From positions 1 through 36,828 of the forward strand of contig UCGV01000035.1 of assembly GCA_900471925.1 (NCBI GenBank): a stretch of 36,828 nucleotides of DNA, given 5' to 3'. The position numbers and the translations under genes were made by a program. Source of the DNA: Hyphomicrobiales bacterium. GTDB taxonomy: Bacteria > Pseudomonadota > Alphaproteobacteria > Rhizobiales > Rhizobiaceae. Shown one piece after another: positions 18,901 to 25,432 of the stretch. The notes beneath the pieces are model-generated. The model did not search any database. It saw only the letters and a program-made list of their open reading frames with translations, and had not been told where the DNA came from. Numbering within the stretch: position 1 is the first letter of the stretch; each line of letters begins with the position of its first letter.

Positions 18901-19881
18901 ACCGTGACCCCGGTCAATGACGCGCCCATTATTGTCGACGACCAGGCGAGTGGAAACGAAGACACCACGATCACCGGTAACGTGCTGGGGAATGACAGCG
19001 ATCCCGACAACGATCCGCTCACCGTCACCGGCTTCAGCGTAGACGGCGATCCAACGAACTACCTACCCGGCGAGACGGCGTCGATTCCGGGCGTAGGCGC
19101 GATCACGATGGGTTCGAATGGCGACTTCGTCTTCATCCCGGAACCAAACTACGACGGCCCTGTTCCCGACGTGTTCTACAGTGCATCTGACGGTAACGGC
19201 GGCACCGGCCGGGCCACACTTGTCATCACCATCACGCCGATCGATGACTTTGTCCCGACGCCCGACGACAATCAGCCCGTATTGCCGGTTGGGCCGGAAT
19301 ATGGGGTCGAACCTGTTGAAGCGAATGGCGCGGTTCTCGACGCGGTCGACGAACTGGGAGCGCTCGACCGCATCACCGACCTTTCCGGGCGGCCTGTCGA
19401 TGCGCCGATGAGGCTGCCGCCGATCACCACCTTCCTCGGCGGATCGTCAACCGTCCTCATCGAGACGCCTGGAGGTACCGAGAGGGTGCGGCTCGAAACG
19501 GTCAAGCACACAGGCGTTATCTACCTGGAGATTCTCGAGGAGGTAAATAATGGTGACGAGACTTCTGTCCTGACCTATCGGTTGAAAGCCGCGGACGGAT
19601 CTGCGGCCCCGGCCTGGCTCAGGCAGATTGGCCCATTGAGCTTCGTCGGCAACCCTGATGCCCAGGCCGGCACGGTCGATCTCATCTTGTCGATCGTCCA
19701 ACGCGACGGCCGCGTGTCCGAATATAGATTGCAGTTGGACACCTTCAGCGGCCACTTGTGGCAGTCCGGCGCCGCGGAAGATCGTGGAGGTCACGACAGA
19801 TCGGTGCCGATGTTCTCCGAGCAGATGGAAGCGACGGCGCGGGGCCATGAAGTTATCGAGAGAGCGCTCGGCTTTCTATGA
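9994..19881 (+). CDS. Giant tandem-95 repeat surface protein with LEPR motif and DUF4347
   Basis: A 3295-residue protein, probably exported and displayed or released at the cell surface. There is no Sec signal; instead residues 39-46 read LEPRMVFD, the LEPR-type N-terminal motif of large bacterial repeat proteins. A Pro/Ala-rich linker follows, then DUF4347 (about 224-380) with ISHG (H278) and YGCDFA (C322). A first cadherin-like unit leads into about 22 repeats of 95-110 residues (about 550-3080), each with PVNDxPV, EDT, an acidic NDTDVDGD motif, GVGTLTINADGSY and VTYTVSDG. A He_PIG/cadherin-like unit interrupts the array near residue 2790. The C-terminal 215 residues are a distinct domain without RTX nonapeptides. 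ATG 9994 was chosen for GAGG at 9984-9987; 9997 is equally possible. It lies 122 bp after the export genes with no operator between them, so it is likely co-transcribed. Confidence 0.9.
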   Translation: MMFREQSGKTSGFPVEGGVSREAPVRPHSRSKKPIIRTLEPRMVFDAAAVVAVEHAAQAPAHHEPVPDAGHSPVSKPSWDHLAEALKVAPVTALAKPPVMDVPAPIMPAHADAPGGSKGVDAPVKIQETDGKTDRSVGQALSSAGQRVAPTDPDPAEKTNQPPAIEVAKHGPTEAARSDASAVTAIDRNVPAASDRTVADPRGSDERSGDHAVAPGAADATAREVFFIWDNVKDWQQIAANLGDRRIYVLDSTKDGVAQISAILKGQSDIGAIHLISHGAEGSLSLGTAVLDSETMQGQYRDELTEIGQALSKDGDILIYGCDFAAANDGLHAAAVLGDITQADIAASIDPTGAAALGGDWDLEERTGTIETATITDYAYAALLAAPTIDLDGALGATGDFAASYTENAPPISIVADGPAGATITDSDGDLQSITITADAAPNGNAEHLSFGGLAVALGSDSTNTVVVGATTYSIVYSAATRTFTITNNGGGTIPSGGDTNTLVRSITYDNGSDNPTNGGANTGRVFSFTATDATSVTSATSTATVTIAAVNDGPVGVADSNTIAEDGVATGNVIANDTDADGDALSVTQFEIDGTTYAAGQTANVSGVGTLLIGADGSYTFTPVANYDGPVPVATYTLSDRGLTSTATLTLSITAVNDPPVDGDETNTVAEDTVLTIGDGAAGDLLDNATDIDGGTLTVAGFSVAGHTGPFVIGSAYTIAGVGDITINANGSYSFAPAANYVGAIPVITYTVSDGAGGTDSSTLTLTIVPANDAPGGTDNTVTITEDTAFTFTAASFGFTDPNDTPADAMQAVIITTLPPAAEGTLLLGGVAVTAGQTIALADIPNLTFQPAADVNGTGIGSFTFQVVDNGGTANGGEDTDQSPNTFAFNITAVNDAPVATDDTVTTPEDTALNVPAVSGVLANDTDVDGDTLTITQFTVSGITASAGQSGNIPGVGRLTVNADGSYSFIPVANFTGPVPVITYTVSDGQGGTDTATLTINVIPVNDLPVDGDETNSVTEDTVLTVADGSAGDLLANSSDLDGDPLTISGFTVAGETGPFVVGTGYLIAGVGTVTINANGSYSFAPVANYDGPIPVITYTVSDGAGGTDTSTLTLTMTPVNDPPVAQDDAATTPENTPVSGNVLNNDTDIDDPTLTVTFFEIGGQTYGAGTTAAIIGVGTLVINTDGSYVFTPAPSYNGPVPDVTYTVSDGEATDTAVLRLNVTPLNDPPIADDEAGTTPEDTTLTVPAGSGLLVGDSDVDGDTLVITTFEVGGTTYTAGDTATIAGVGALTIDADGSYQFVPDANYNGPVPVATYTVSDGNGGTDQGTLSLTVTPVNDPPVAVDDSNTTPEDTPLSGSVLTNDTDVDGDQLTIVGFEVAGIPGAFIAGSTATIPGVGTVTVNPDGTYTLVPAANYTGPVPDVTYILSDGNGGTVTGTLTLDVTPVNDPPVAIDDTGTTTQDTDLNGNVLGNDTDVDGDALDVTGFSVGGNSYAPGDTATIPGVGELTLRPDGSYTFVPEPGYTGPVPDVTYTVSDGTASDDGTLTIDVIPPNAVGANSDAATTPEDTTLTGNVLANDVDPNGDSLSVVNFTVAGDPTVYAVGSPATIAGIGTLTINIDGSYTFVPALNYFGPVPVATYTATDGTLSDTATLTITVTPVNDLPVAVNDSGTTPEDTTLTGNVLTNDTDVDGNTLSVTGFVVAGVNFASGQTAIIPTVGRLTINANGSYSFVPVADYDGPVPVATYTVSDGNGGTATATLIIGITPVNDSPVAVDDTGSTPEDTTLSVSAPGLLSNDTDVDGDALAITSFDVSGVPGNFTAGSAATIVGIGVLTINTDGSYTFVPAADFTGPVPVVTYTMTDGTLTDTATLSLTVTPVNDPPVASDDTATVAEDTTLTVPATSGLFVNDTDIDGGALSVTQFEVAGIIFGPGTVATIPGVGNLTINADGSYVFTPVANYNGPVPQVTYTVSDGNGGTDTAVLRITVTPVNDAPVAADNSGTTPEDTVLTGEVLSNDSDIDGDTLSVAQFTVAGDPTVHAAGTTATIAGIGDLTINADGSYTFVPAANYNGQVPIATYTASDGNGGTDTATLTLNVTPVNDAPIPVDDTGTTPEDTTLTVPAGSGLLSNDTDAEGDALTIQGFSVAGISGGFLAGATATIPGIGTLTINANGSYTFVPVANYNGPGPVATYRITDGALTAEAVLTITVTPVNDPPVDGNETNSVTEDTTLAVPAASGLLANTTDIDGGAPVVVDFTVAGEAAPFSVGSGYLIAGVGTITINADGSYSFAPVADYTGAIPVVTYTVSDGAGGTDTSTLTLTMVPVNDPPVAADDTGTTPEDTTLNGNVLTNDTDIDGGALSVTQFTIAGDAAVHGAGTAATIVGVGALTINADGSYTFVPAANYNGPVPVATYTVSDGALTDTGTLTLDVTPINDPPVDGNETNSVTEDTTLTVPAGTGLLANTTDIDGGTPSVSGFTVAGQSGPFAIGSGYLIAGVGTITINADGSYAFTPIADYTGAIPVITYTVSDGAGGTDTSTLTLTMVPVNDPPVDGDETNAVTEDTTLTVSAASGLLANTTDIDGGAPIVAGFTVAGQGGPFAVGSGYLIAGVGTITINADGSYAFTPVANYTGAIPVITYTVSDGAGGTDTSTLTLTMVPVNDPPVAADDTATTPEDTALNGNVLTNDTDIDGGPLSVTQFIVNGTTYTAGQTAAINGIGALIVNADGSYTFVPALNYNGPVPASTYTVSDGRGGTDTAILSITVTPVNDPPEPDDGGGGRGTGEDIPNQISIDASTVTDVVASRFFSDVDGDILRYAASGLPTGLSINPLTGRISGTLPNDASQNSPYRVVVTATDPDGLSARQTFLWFVVNPGPVAVDDAAVVVEDTALSGTVITNDSDPDGDTFMVTQFAFGGRTYLAGRTATLAGVGSLVINTDGSYTFTPALNFNGPVPATYTLRDSDGGTDTATLTITVTPVNDAPIIVDDQASGNEDTTITGNVLGNDSDPDNDPLTVTGFSVDGDPTNYLPGETASIPGVGAITMGSNGDFVFIPEPNYDGPVPDVFYSASDGNGGTGRATLVITITPIDDFVPTPDDNQPVLPVGPEYGVEPVEANGAVLDAVDELGALDRITDLSGRPVDAPMRLPPITTFLGGSSTVLIETPGGTERVRLETVKHTGVIYLEILEEVNNGDETSVLTYRLKAADGSAAPAWLRQIGPLSFVGNPDAQAGTVDLILSIVQRDGRVSEYRLQLDTFSGHLWQSGAAEDRGGHDRSVPMFSEQMEATARGHEVIERALGFL
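11641..19233 (+). repeat. Tandem array of about 22 units of ~300 bp within the giant gene
   Basis: The DNA repeats with a period near 300-340 bp. Units alternate between two kinds: one with PEDTTLTGNVLTNDTD (shorter), one with VDGDETNSVTEDTTLTV and SGYLIAGVGTITINADGSY (longer; at about 11960, 13010, 16620, 17290 and 17630). The long-short pair at about 16620-17275 closely resembles the pair at about 17630-18290, pointing to recent duplication of a two-unit block. One unit (about 12300-12680) is divergent. Each short unit carries an acidic D-x-D-x-D-G-type loop that may bind calcium. Confidence 0.9.
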
Positions 19882-19944
19882 ATCGGGGCTTTTGCTGGAG
19901 GCAGGCAGGTGGCTCCCATGCCGCTCCGGAGAGCCGGCAAATAG

Positions 19945-19960
19945 TTGGCCTTGGGTCCAA
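19945..19960. promoter_or_regulatory. Operator site D, upstream of formylglycine-generating enzyme
   Basis: TTGGCCTTGGGTCCAA is the shared dyad, with flanking AGT and TAG similar to sites B and C. It lies in the 155-bp gap after the giant gene and ends 76 bp before the FGE start. This gives the enzyme its own promoter in addition to any read-through from the operon. Confidence 0.7.
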
Positions 19961-20036
19961 TAGAAGATGCCTGCCCGCCGTGGCAAACTCTTCGCATGCA
20001 GGCGCGGATATTAACGTGAGATGGCGAGGGGGGCTC

Positions 20037-21011
20037 ATGAACATCAGATCCGAAAGTCGTGTCAGTGCGTCGAACGGAAATCCTCCGGCAGGTATGGTCT
20101 GGGTTCCCGATGCGACCTACCTGATGGGCTCCGACAGTCACTATCCGGAGGAAGCACCTGCTCATCCGGTCGCCGTCGATGGTTTCTGGATCGACGAGGC
20201 GCCAGTGACCAATCGCCAGTTTCTGACTTTCGTGAATTCGACCGGTCACATCACATTCGCCGAAAAGAAACCGCTGGCCGAAGACTATCCCGGAGCCGAT
20301 CCAGCCAATCTGAGGGCCGGATCCCTAGTCTTCGTGCCGCCGGATCATCCCGTGCAGAGCAGGGATATCCGCCAGTGGTGGGTGTTCACGCGCGGCGCCA
20401 ACTGGCGTCATCCACTCGGGCGCAAAAGCAGCATCGGCAACATCCTCGACCACCCGGTTGTCCATGTTGCCTATAGCGACGCTTTGGCATTCGCACAGTG
20501 GTCGGGCAAGGAATTGCCGACCGAAGCCGAATGGGAGTTGGCGGCGCGTGGCGGGTTAGAGGCTACGGAATTCGCATGGGGAGACGAGCTGACACCCGAA
20601 GGCCGTCATATGGCCAATACATGGCAAGGTACGTTCCCGCATGAGAACCTCGAGGAAGACGGGTTCGAGCGAACATCGCCGATCAAGGCATACCCGGCCA
20701 ATGGCTACGGCATCTACGACATGATCGGTAATGTCTGGGAATGGACGACCGATTTCTGGACGACGCGGCATCCGCAGCCGGCCGCAAAGCCCTGCTGCAT
20801 CCCGAAGAATCCGCGTGGCACCGATGCCGCAGGCAGTATCGATCCCCGTCAGGCGGAGCTCCACATTCCACGCCGGGTGCTGAAGGGCGGATCGCATCTG
20901 TGTGCACCGAACTACTGCCGCCGCTATCGCCCAGCCGCTCGCCATGCCCAGGAGATAGACACCACGACAAGCCATGTCGGGTTTCGTTGCGTTCGGCGGC
21001 CCTCAAGATGA
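20037..21011 (+). CDS. Formylglycine-generating enzyme (SUMF1 family)
   Basis: A 324-residue SUMF1/FGE-sulfatase domain protein that oxidises the sulfatase active-site cysteine to formylglycine, using oxygen and copper in characterised members. It begins with MVWVPDATYLMGSD, has ELPTEAEWELAARGG and YDMIGNVWEWTTDFW, the CCIPKNPRG segment of true FGEs, and ends GGSHLCAPNYCRRYRPAAR and SHVGFRCVR. Cys289 and Cys294 match the catalytic pair (C-x4-C) of human SUMF1, which separates it from EgtB or PvdO relatives lacking them. ATG 20037 follows a strong GAGGGGGG; an in-frame ATG at 19878 would overlap the giant gene and run across operator D, so I rejected it. There is no signal peptide, so it acts in the cytoplasm before Tat export of the sulfatase at 1568. 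Confidence 0.9.
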   Translation: MNIRSESRVSASNGNPPAGMVWVPDATYLMGSDSHYPEEAPAHPVAVDGFWIDEAPVTNRQFLTFVNSTGHITFAEKKPLAEDYPGADPANLRAGSLVFVPPDHPVQSRDIRQWWVFTRGANWRHPLGRKSSIGNILDHPVVHVAYSDALAFAQWSGKELPTEAEWELAARGGLEATEFAWGDELTPEGRHMANTWQGTFPHENLEEDGFERTSPIKAYPANGYGIYDMIGNVWEWTTDFWTTRHPQPAAKPCCIPKNPRGTDAAGSIDPRQAELHIPRRVLKGGSHLCAPNYCRRYRPAARHAQEIDTTTSHVGFRCVRRPSR

Positions 21012-21195
21012 GAAAGGCTGTTAATCAGTGGGGTATCGGCGAGATCAGAATCTGGCGGGACAGCGCACATGATACGATCAGACGTCTTGGCCTCACATAT
21101 CAGTAATTTACGATATTTACACGGCCGTTTACGGTAACGTACTTGCGGCTGAACGCGGTGATGCAATGGTCTCATCAACGATGGGATGAGATGGG

Positions 21196-23052
21196 TTGCA
21201 AAGATTTCGCCACCTTTGTCTGTGGATTCCGACAATGATGCTTTTCCTGGCATCGTTGCCTGCGGGGTCTTGTCTTGCACAGGAACCTCCCGAGCACGTC
21301 AAACGTATCCTGATCCTGTACGAGAACCAAAGCACGCTTCCCGCGGTTGTGCAGGTCGCCGCAGGAATAAGAGAAAGCATGTTGACCAACATGCCGCTCG
21401 GGATCGAGGTCTACAGCGAGTACCTCGACACAGATCGATTTCCAGATCCGGCCAACCTCGCGCGCATGACGGACTATCTCGCAAGCAAATATGCCGAGAC
21501 CAGGTTCGATGTGGTCGTGGCGGCGGGACCGGGCGCGTTGAAATTCGCGCTCGATCATCGTCCCGCTATTGGAAATAACGCCCCGATCGTCTTTGGCGCC
21601 GTTAGCGATACCTCGCTCCGAAGCCAGACCTTGCCCGAGGACGTGAGGGGCGTCATCAGTCATTTCGATGTCCGCAAGACGATGGACCTGGCCTTGACCC
21701 TTCAACCCGAGGCCAAGGCAATTGTCGTCATGACGGGCTCGTCCGGATTTGACAAGAATTGGCAGGCGACCGCCAAGGAGGCTCTCACCGACAGCTATCG
21801 AGGAGTTCCCGTCAATTACAGGACCGGGTTGACGATCGACGGTTTCAAGACAGCGGCCAGTGCGCTTCCTCGGGACGACATTCTCCTGGTTCTGAATATC
21901 TTCGAGGATGCCGACGGTCGCAAATTCTTCCCTCGCGACGCCACCCAGGCGATCGCGGACGTATCGAGGGCCCCTATGTATACCGTCTATAGCTCGCATT
22001 TCGGGGCAGGCGTGGTTGGCGGCTATGTCGGCACGTTCGAGGACATTGGCAGGGAAATGGGGGCCACGGCGAGCAGGGTCGTCGCCGGCGATCTGACCGG
22101 ACCACAGACGCGCGCCGTCAAGGACGGCCCGCTCGTGGATTGGGAGCGAGTTAAGCATTGGGGCATCGACCCCGCACGCATACCCAAGGATGCACAGATC
22201 CTGAACTACGAAATGTCGGCCTGGGAAAAATACCGGGTCGAGATCCTGACCATGCTGACCGTTATTCTGTTGCAGGCTATGACGATTGCAGGTCTCCTGC
22301 TGCAACGACGCCGCAAGATCCGGCTTCAGGCGGAACTCAATCTCGAAAGGCTGGAACTGGCCTATCTTTCGCGAACGTCCCAGCTAGGCGAACTGTCGGG
22401 CGCGCTTGCCCACGAACTCAACCAGCCCCTCACGTCTATTCTCTCGAATGCGGAGTCCGGTGTCCGGCTGCTGGAAATCAAGCCGCTCGATGTCGACGAA
22501 CTGCGCGACATCCTCAATGATATCGTTCTCGACAACAAGCGGGCATCGACAGTCATCACTCAGTTGCGCAAGTTGATGATCAGAGGCGAGACAAGTCTCG
22601 AGCCGATGGACCTCAACGTTGCGGTGACGACGACATTGGCACTCGCTCGCAGCGAGCTTCTTGCACGCCAGACCGAAGTCGAGGTCATGCTGGATATGCC
22701 AGAAGTTCCGATCCTCGGAAACCTGCCGCAGCTTCAGCAAGTCATTCTCAATTTGCTCCTCAATGCGACCGATGCGATGGCGCATCTGCCATCCGTTCAG
22801 CGTGAGATTGCAATTCAGACAAAAAGGCGCAAGGATAGCACGTGTGAGTTGACTGTGGCGGACCACGGTGTTGGCATTCCCGCAGGGCGCCACGCAGAGG
22901 TGTTCAAGCCCTTCGTCAGCACCAAGAAATCGAGCCTCGGGCTCGGACTGGCTATCTGCAGGTCGATCGTGCAAGCCCATGGGGGGACGTTGCGATTCGA
23001 CGAAAACTTCGATGAAGGCGCGCGGACAATCCTTGTCCTGCCGTCTGCCTAG
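21196..23052 (+). CDS. Sensor histidine kinase with ABC-substrate-binding-like periplasmic domain
   Basis: A 618-residue membrane kinase. The TTG at 21196 is the earliest start after an in-frame stop at 21187; it opens a signal peptide (PTMMLFLASLPAGSCLAQ). Residues about 35-330 form a two-lobed domain resembling the ABC_sub_bind family (RILILYENQSTLPAVV, DVVVAAGPGALKFAL, APIVFGAVSD), which should bind a small ligand. A transmembrane helix (about 352-372) precedes a HisKA domain with LAHELNQPLTSIL (phospho-acceptor His406) and a HATPase domain with NLLLNATDAM, DHGVGIP and GLGLAICRSI. Its partner regulator begins 12 bp after its stop. The ligand is unknown; context suggests the compound handled by the porin and sulfatase. 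Confidence 0.85.
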   Translation: MQRFRHLCLWIPTMMLFLASLPAGSCLAQEPPEHVKRILILYENQSTLPAVVQVAAGIRESMLTNMPLGIEVYSEYLDTDRFPDPANLARMTDYLASKYAETRFDVVVAAGPGALKFALDHRPAIGNNAPIVFGAVSDTSLRSQTLPEDVRGVISHFDVRKTMDLALTLQPEAKAIVVMTGSSGFDKNWQATAKEALTDSYRGVPVNYRTGLTIDGFKTAASALPRDDILLVLNIFEDADGRKFFPRDATQAIADVSRAPMYTVYSSHFGAGVVGGYVGTFEDIGREMGATASRVVAGDLTGPQTRAVKDGPLVDWERVKHWGIDPARIPKDAQILNYEMSAWEKYRVEILTMLTVILLQAMTIAGLLLQRRRKIRLQAELNLERLELAYLSRTSQLGELSGALAHELNQPLTSILSNAESGVRLLEIKPLDVDELRDILNDIVLDNKRASTVITQLRKLMIRGETSLEPMDLNVAVTTTLALARSELLARQTEVEVMLDMPEVPILGNLPQLQQVILNLLLNATDAMAHLPSVQREIAIQTKRRKDSTCELTVADHGVGIPAGRHAEVFKPFVSTKKSSLGLGLAICRSIVQAHGGTLRFDENFDEGARTILVLPSA

Positions 23053-23064
23053 GGGGGAAGCAAG

Positions 23065-23679
23065 ATGAGCGATGTGACGGCACCAACCGTCTATCTGATC
23101 GACGACGACGAAAGGATACTCAAAGCAGTGAAACGATTGCTCGGCACGTTCGGGCATTACGTCGAGGCCTATTCCAGCGCGGAGAAATTCCTTGAACGAC
23201 ATGATCCAGACGCTCCCGGCTGCGCGATCATGGACCTCGACCTGCCGGGAATGGATGGGTTGGCCGTGCAGGAGCGTCTGGCGACCGAAAGTGTCCGACG
23301 ACCTGTGATCTTCCTGACCGGACAGGGCGACATCGCCGCGACGGTCCGGGCGATGAAGGCGGGAGCTGTCGATTTCCTCACCAAACCGGTCAACGCAGCG
23401 TGTCTCCTGGCGGCCGTGTCCACGGCCCTGGAGCGCGACGCTAGTTCACGCAAGGAAGACGAACACAGAAGGATGGTCGAACAGCGCATGGCGTCCTTGA
23501 CTGCGCGCGAGCGCGAGGTCCTGTCATGCGTGGTTGCCGGGCGCCTGAACAAGCAGATTGCGGCCGAACTCGGCACTGTCGAGAAAACCGTCAAGGTCCA
23601 TCGCGGCCGCATGATGGAGAAGATGGGCGTTCGCACCGTCGCGGACCTTGTCCGATTGTCCGTCGTGGCAGATCACTGA
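23065..23679 (+). CDS. FixJ/NarL-type response regulator
   Basis: A 204-residue regulator with a receiver domain (YLIDDDE at the N-terminus, phospho-acceptor Asp57 in MDLDLPGMDG, LTG and LTKP switch residues) and a LuxR-type helix-turn-helix at about 140-200 (LTAREREVLSCVVAGRLNKQIAAELG, VEKTVKVHRGRMMEKM). GGGGGAAGC lies 3 bp before the ATG. It is the only DNA-binding protein in the left 24 kb, apart from remnants, so it is the best candidate to bind the five shared dyads; that is inference. It forms an operon with the kinase upstream. Confidence 0.9.
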   Translation: MSDVTAPTVYLIDDDERILKAVKRLLGTFGHYVEAYSSAEKFLERHDPDAPGCAIMDLDLPGMDGLAVQERLATESVRRPVIFLTGQGDIAATVRAMKAGAVDFLTKPVNAACLLAAVSTALERDASSRKEDEHRRMVEQRMASLTAREREVLSCVVAGRLNKQIAAELGTVEKTVKVHRGRMMEKMGVRTVADLVRLSVVADH

Positions 23680-23685
23680 TCCGTA

Positions 23686-23701
23686 TTGGACTGAAGGCCA
23701 A
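23686..23701. promoter_or_regulatory. Operator site E, upstream of lone receiver gene
   Basis: TTGGACTGAAGGCCAA is the dyad in the reverse orientation, with half-sites TTGGAC and GGCCAA intact and a changed spacer. It sits in the 57-bp gap between the response regulator and the lone receiver, ending 35 bp before the latter's start, so the promoter and start codon are close or a leaderless-type transcript is made. Confidence 0.65.
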
Positions 23702-23736
23702 TTACCGGTGAGGGGTACATGCTGTAAGACAGCGTG

Positions 23737-24105
23737 ATGGAGAGCGTAAAACCTAGGGTAGCCATAGTGGATGATGATGAAATCGTTCGCCGCGCGTTGC
23801 GCCGGATGATTGCATCTCTGTCCTTCGATCCTGTCGAATTCGCGACCGGCGAAGCCTTCCTGGACGAGCTTACGGCTTCTACCTTCTCGTGCGTCCTCAT
23901 CGACATGCACATGCCCGGACTGAATGGAGTTGATGTCGTCGTCAGAATGCGGCGGGACGGACATGTCGTGCCTGCAATCATCATCACAGGCGGCGATGTC
24001 CCCAAGATGCGTGAACGTTGTCTAAAAGCCGGCGCGGCAGACTACCTGATCAAGCCTGTCGAGCGGGAAACGGTTTCTGTCGCGATCAGTTCTTTGTTGA
24101 ACTAG
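23737..24105 (+). CDS. Single-domain response regulator (receiver only)
   Basis: A 122-residue CheY-like receiver: VAIVDDDE, phospho-acceptor Asp56 in LIDMHMPGLNG, IIITGG and LIKPVE. It has no output domain. ATG 23737 was chosen; a GTG at 23734 is equivalent. Neither has a strong ribosome site. It may accept phosphate from the kinase at 21196 and act as a sink or as a competitor of the regulator at 23065. Its own copy of the operator would make this a feedback loop; this role is inferred. Confidence 0.8.
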   Translation: MESVKPRVAIVDDDEIVRRALRRMIASLSFDPVEFATGEAFLDELTASTFSCVLIDMHMPGLNGVDVVVRMRRDGHVVPAIIITGGDVPKMRERCLKAGAADYLIKPVERETVSVAISSLLN

Positions 24106-24383
24106 GTTTTTCGCGGTTTTGGGCCACTGTTCATTAGATTTAAGGCTCACGAGATCTCGTCGGTGAAATGGCGGCGTATGCCCGAACGTTCTTTGGTTCA
24201 AATTCCGTCAAGGCGACCGATCAAAAAATAAGGCAACATCTCCTGAATTCGTGGTCACTTCGGCTCTCCTCCAGGTCGAAGTACTGGAGTTTTGTGCGAC
24301 CGGATCGATTGAGGCGCAGCGCATTGAAATGTTCAACTCGAACTGCGCAAATACTTTCACGGGAGCCGCCACCGAGACTGAGA

Positions 24384-25388
24384 TCAAGGCGAACTCGCGC
24401 CCTGATGTTGGACAACCGGTTGTCGGGCCGCAGTGACCAGGCGGCGCTGGGCGCGGATCGCGTGCCATTGCTGGTCGACCAGCACGCCAATGAGGATTAC
24501 TCCACCCATGACCGCGAAATTCAGAGAAGAGGGAATACCAAGCAGGTTGACGAGGTTCTGCAACTCCTGGAGCAGAACAGTTCCGAGCACGACGCCGACG
24601 ATCGATCCCTCGCCGCCGCGAAGTGAAAAAGCGCCGAGCACGGCTGCAGCGATCGCGTATAGCTCGTAGAATTGACCATGGCTTGCCGGCGATATCGAGC
24701 GCGTATACATCGCGAAATAGATTGCCGAAAGTGCCGTTAGCAACCCGCAGATAATATAGGCCGACATAATCATCCGCCCGGTGCGAATACCCGAATAGCG
24801 GGCCGCCTCCTCGTTCTTTCCGATCGCGTAGAGATACCGTCCGAATACGGAGCGATGCAGCACGACCCACATCACGACCGCAATGACGACAAGGGCGATA
24901 AACGTGTTGGGAACCCCATAGAGCCGACCAGCGGTCAAAAATTCGAGATCGGGGAAATTCTGGCCGAACGCAAATCCGGCCGTGCCGTCGCCGGTATAAA
25001 ATCGCGCAGCCCCGCGATAGATCAGCAGGCCGCAAAGGGTGACGACGAATGGCTGCAGGTTCAGCCGTGTGATCAGCCATCCATGGATCCCGCCGATAAT
25101 CGCGCCGAGGATGAGAATGAGCGGAAGCGCCATCATCCATGACATTTCCTGAACCGCGATGAAATCGATGAAGAGTACACCGAGAAGCGCCACGAGCGAG
25201 CCGACCGACAGTTCAATGCCGCCGGTAATGATGACGAAGGCCTGGCCGATCGACAGCACACCGAACAGGCCAATCAGGTTGGCGGTGTTTGCCAAGTTGA
25301 TCGGCAGTAGGAAGCGTGGATTGATGATCGCCACAACGACGCCGACGACAACGATCAAAAGCAGCAGTCCGAGATCTTTCTTGAGCAT
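24384..25388 (-). CDS. Ribose-type sugar ABC transporter permease
   Basis: A 334-residue integral membrane protein of the RbsC/BPD_transp_2 family, with about eight to ten hydrophobic helices and the family motif GGIELSVGSLVALLG. The loop GKNEEAARYSGI is the usual contact with the ATPase. It is last in a three-gene minus-strand operon, 44 bp after the ATPase gene. The C-terminal tail (RAQRRLVTAARQPVVQ) is basic and cytoplasmic. The substrate is not evident. Confidence 0.9.
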   Translation of the reverse strand: MLKKDLGLLLLIVVVGVVVAIINPRFLLPINLANTANLIGLFGVLSIGQAFVIITGGIELSVGSLVALLGVLFIDFIAVQEMSWMMALPLILILGAIIGGIHGWLITRLNLQPFVVTLCGLLIYRGAARFYTGDGTAGFAFGQNFPDLEFLTAGRLYGVPNTFIALVVIAVVMWVVLHRSVFGRYLYAIGKNEEAARYSGIRTGRMIMSAYIICGLLTALSAIYFAMYTRSISPASHGQFYELYAIAAAVLGAFSLRGGEGSIVGVVLGTVLLQELQNLVNLLGIPSSLNFAVMGGVILIGVLVDQQWHAIRAQRRLVTAARQPVVQHQGASSP

Positions 25389-25432
25389 TCGATATCCGTT
25401 CCCGCTTGTTTTATTGATGTTGGCCGCATCGG

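Noticed and set aside
11641..19233. Repeat array considered as CRISPR or as a recombination cassette
   Set aside because: The units are about 300 bp, coding throughout, in frame and degenerate; there are no short identical repeats with unique spacers.
9994..19881. Giant protein considered as an RTX toxin or classical type I substrate
   Set aside because: No GGxGxD nonapeptide repeats are present, and no ABC ATPase is nearby; the repeats are of the tandem-95/cadherin-like kind.
24106..24383. Short frames and a 12-bp palindrome (ACGAGATCTCGT, 24149-24160) between the lone receiver and the permease
   Set aside because: No coding resemblance. The palindrome is short and without a U-tract, so I could not support a terminator or operator call.
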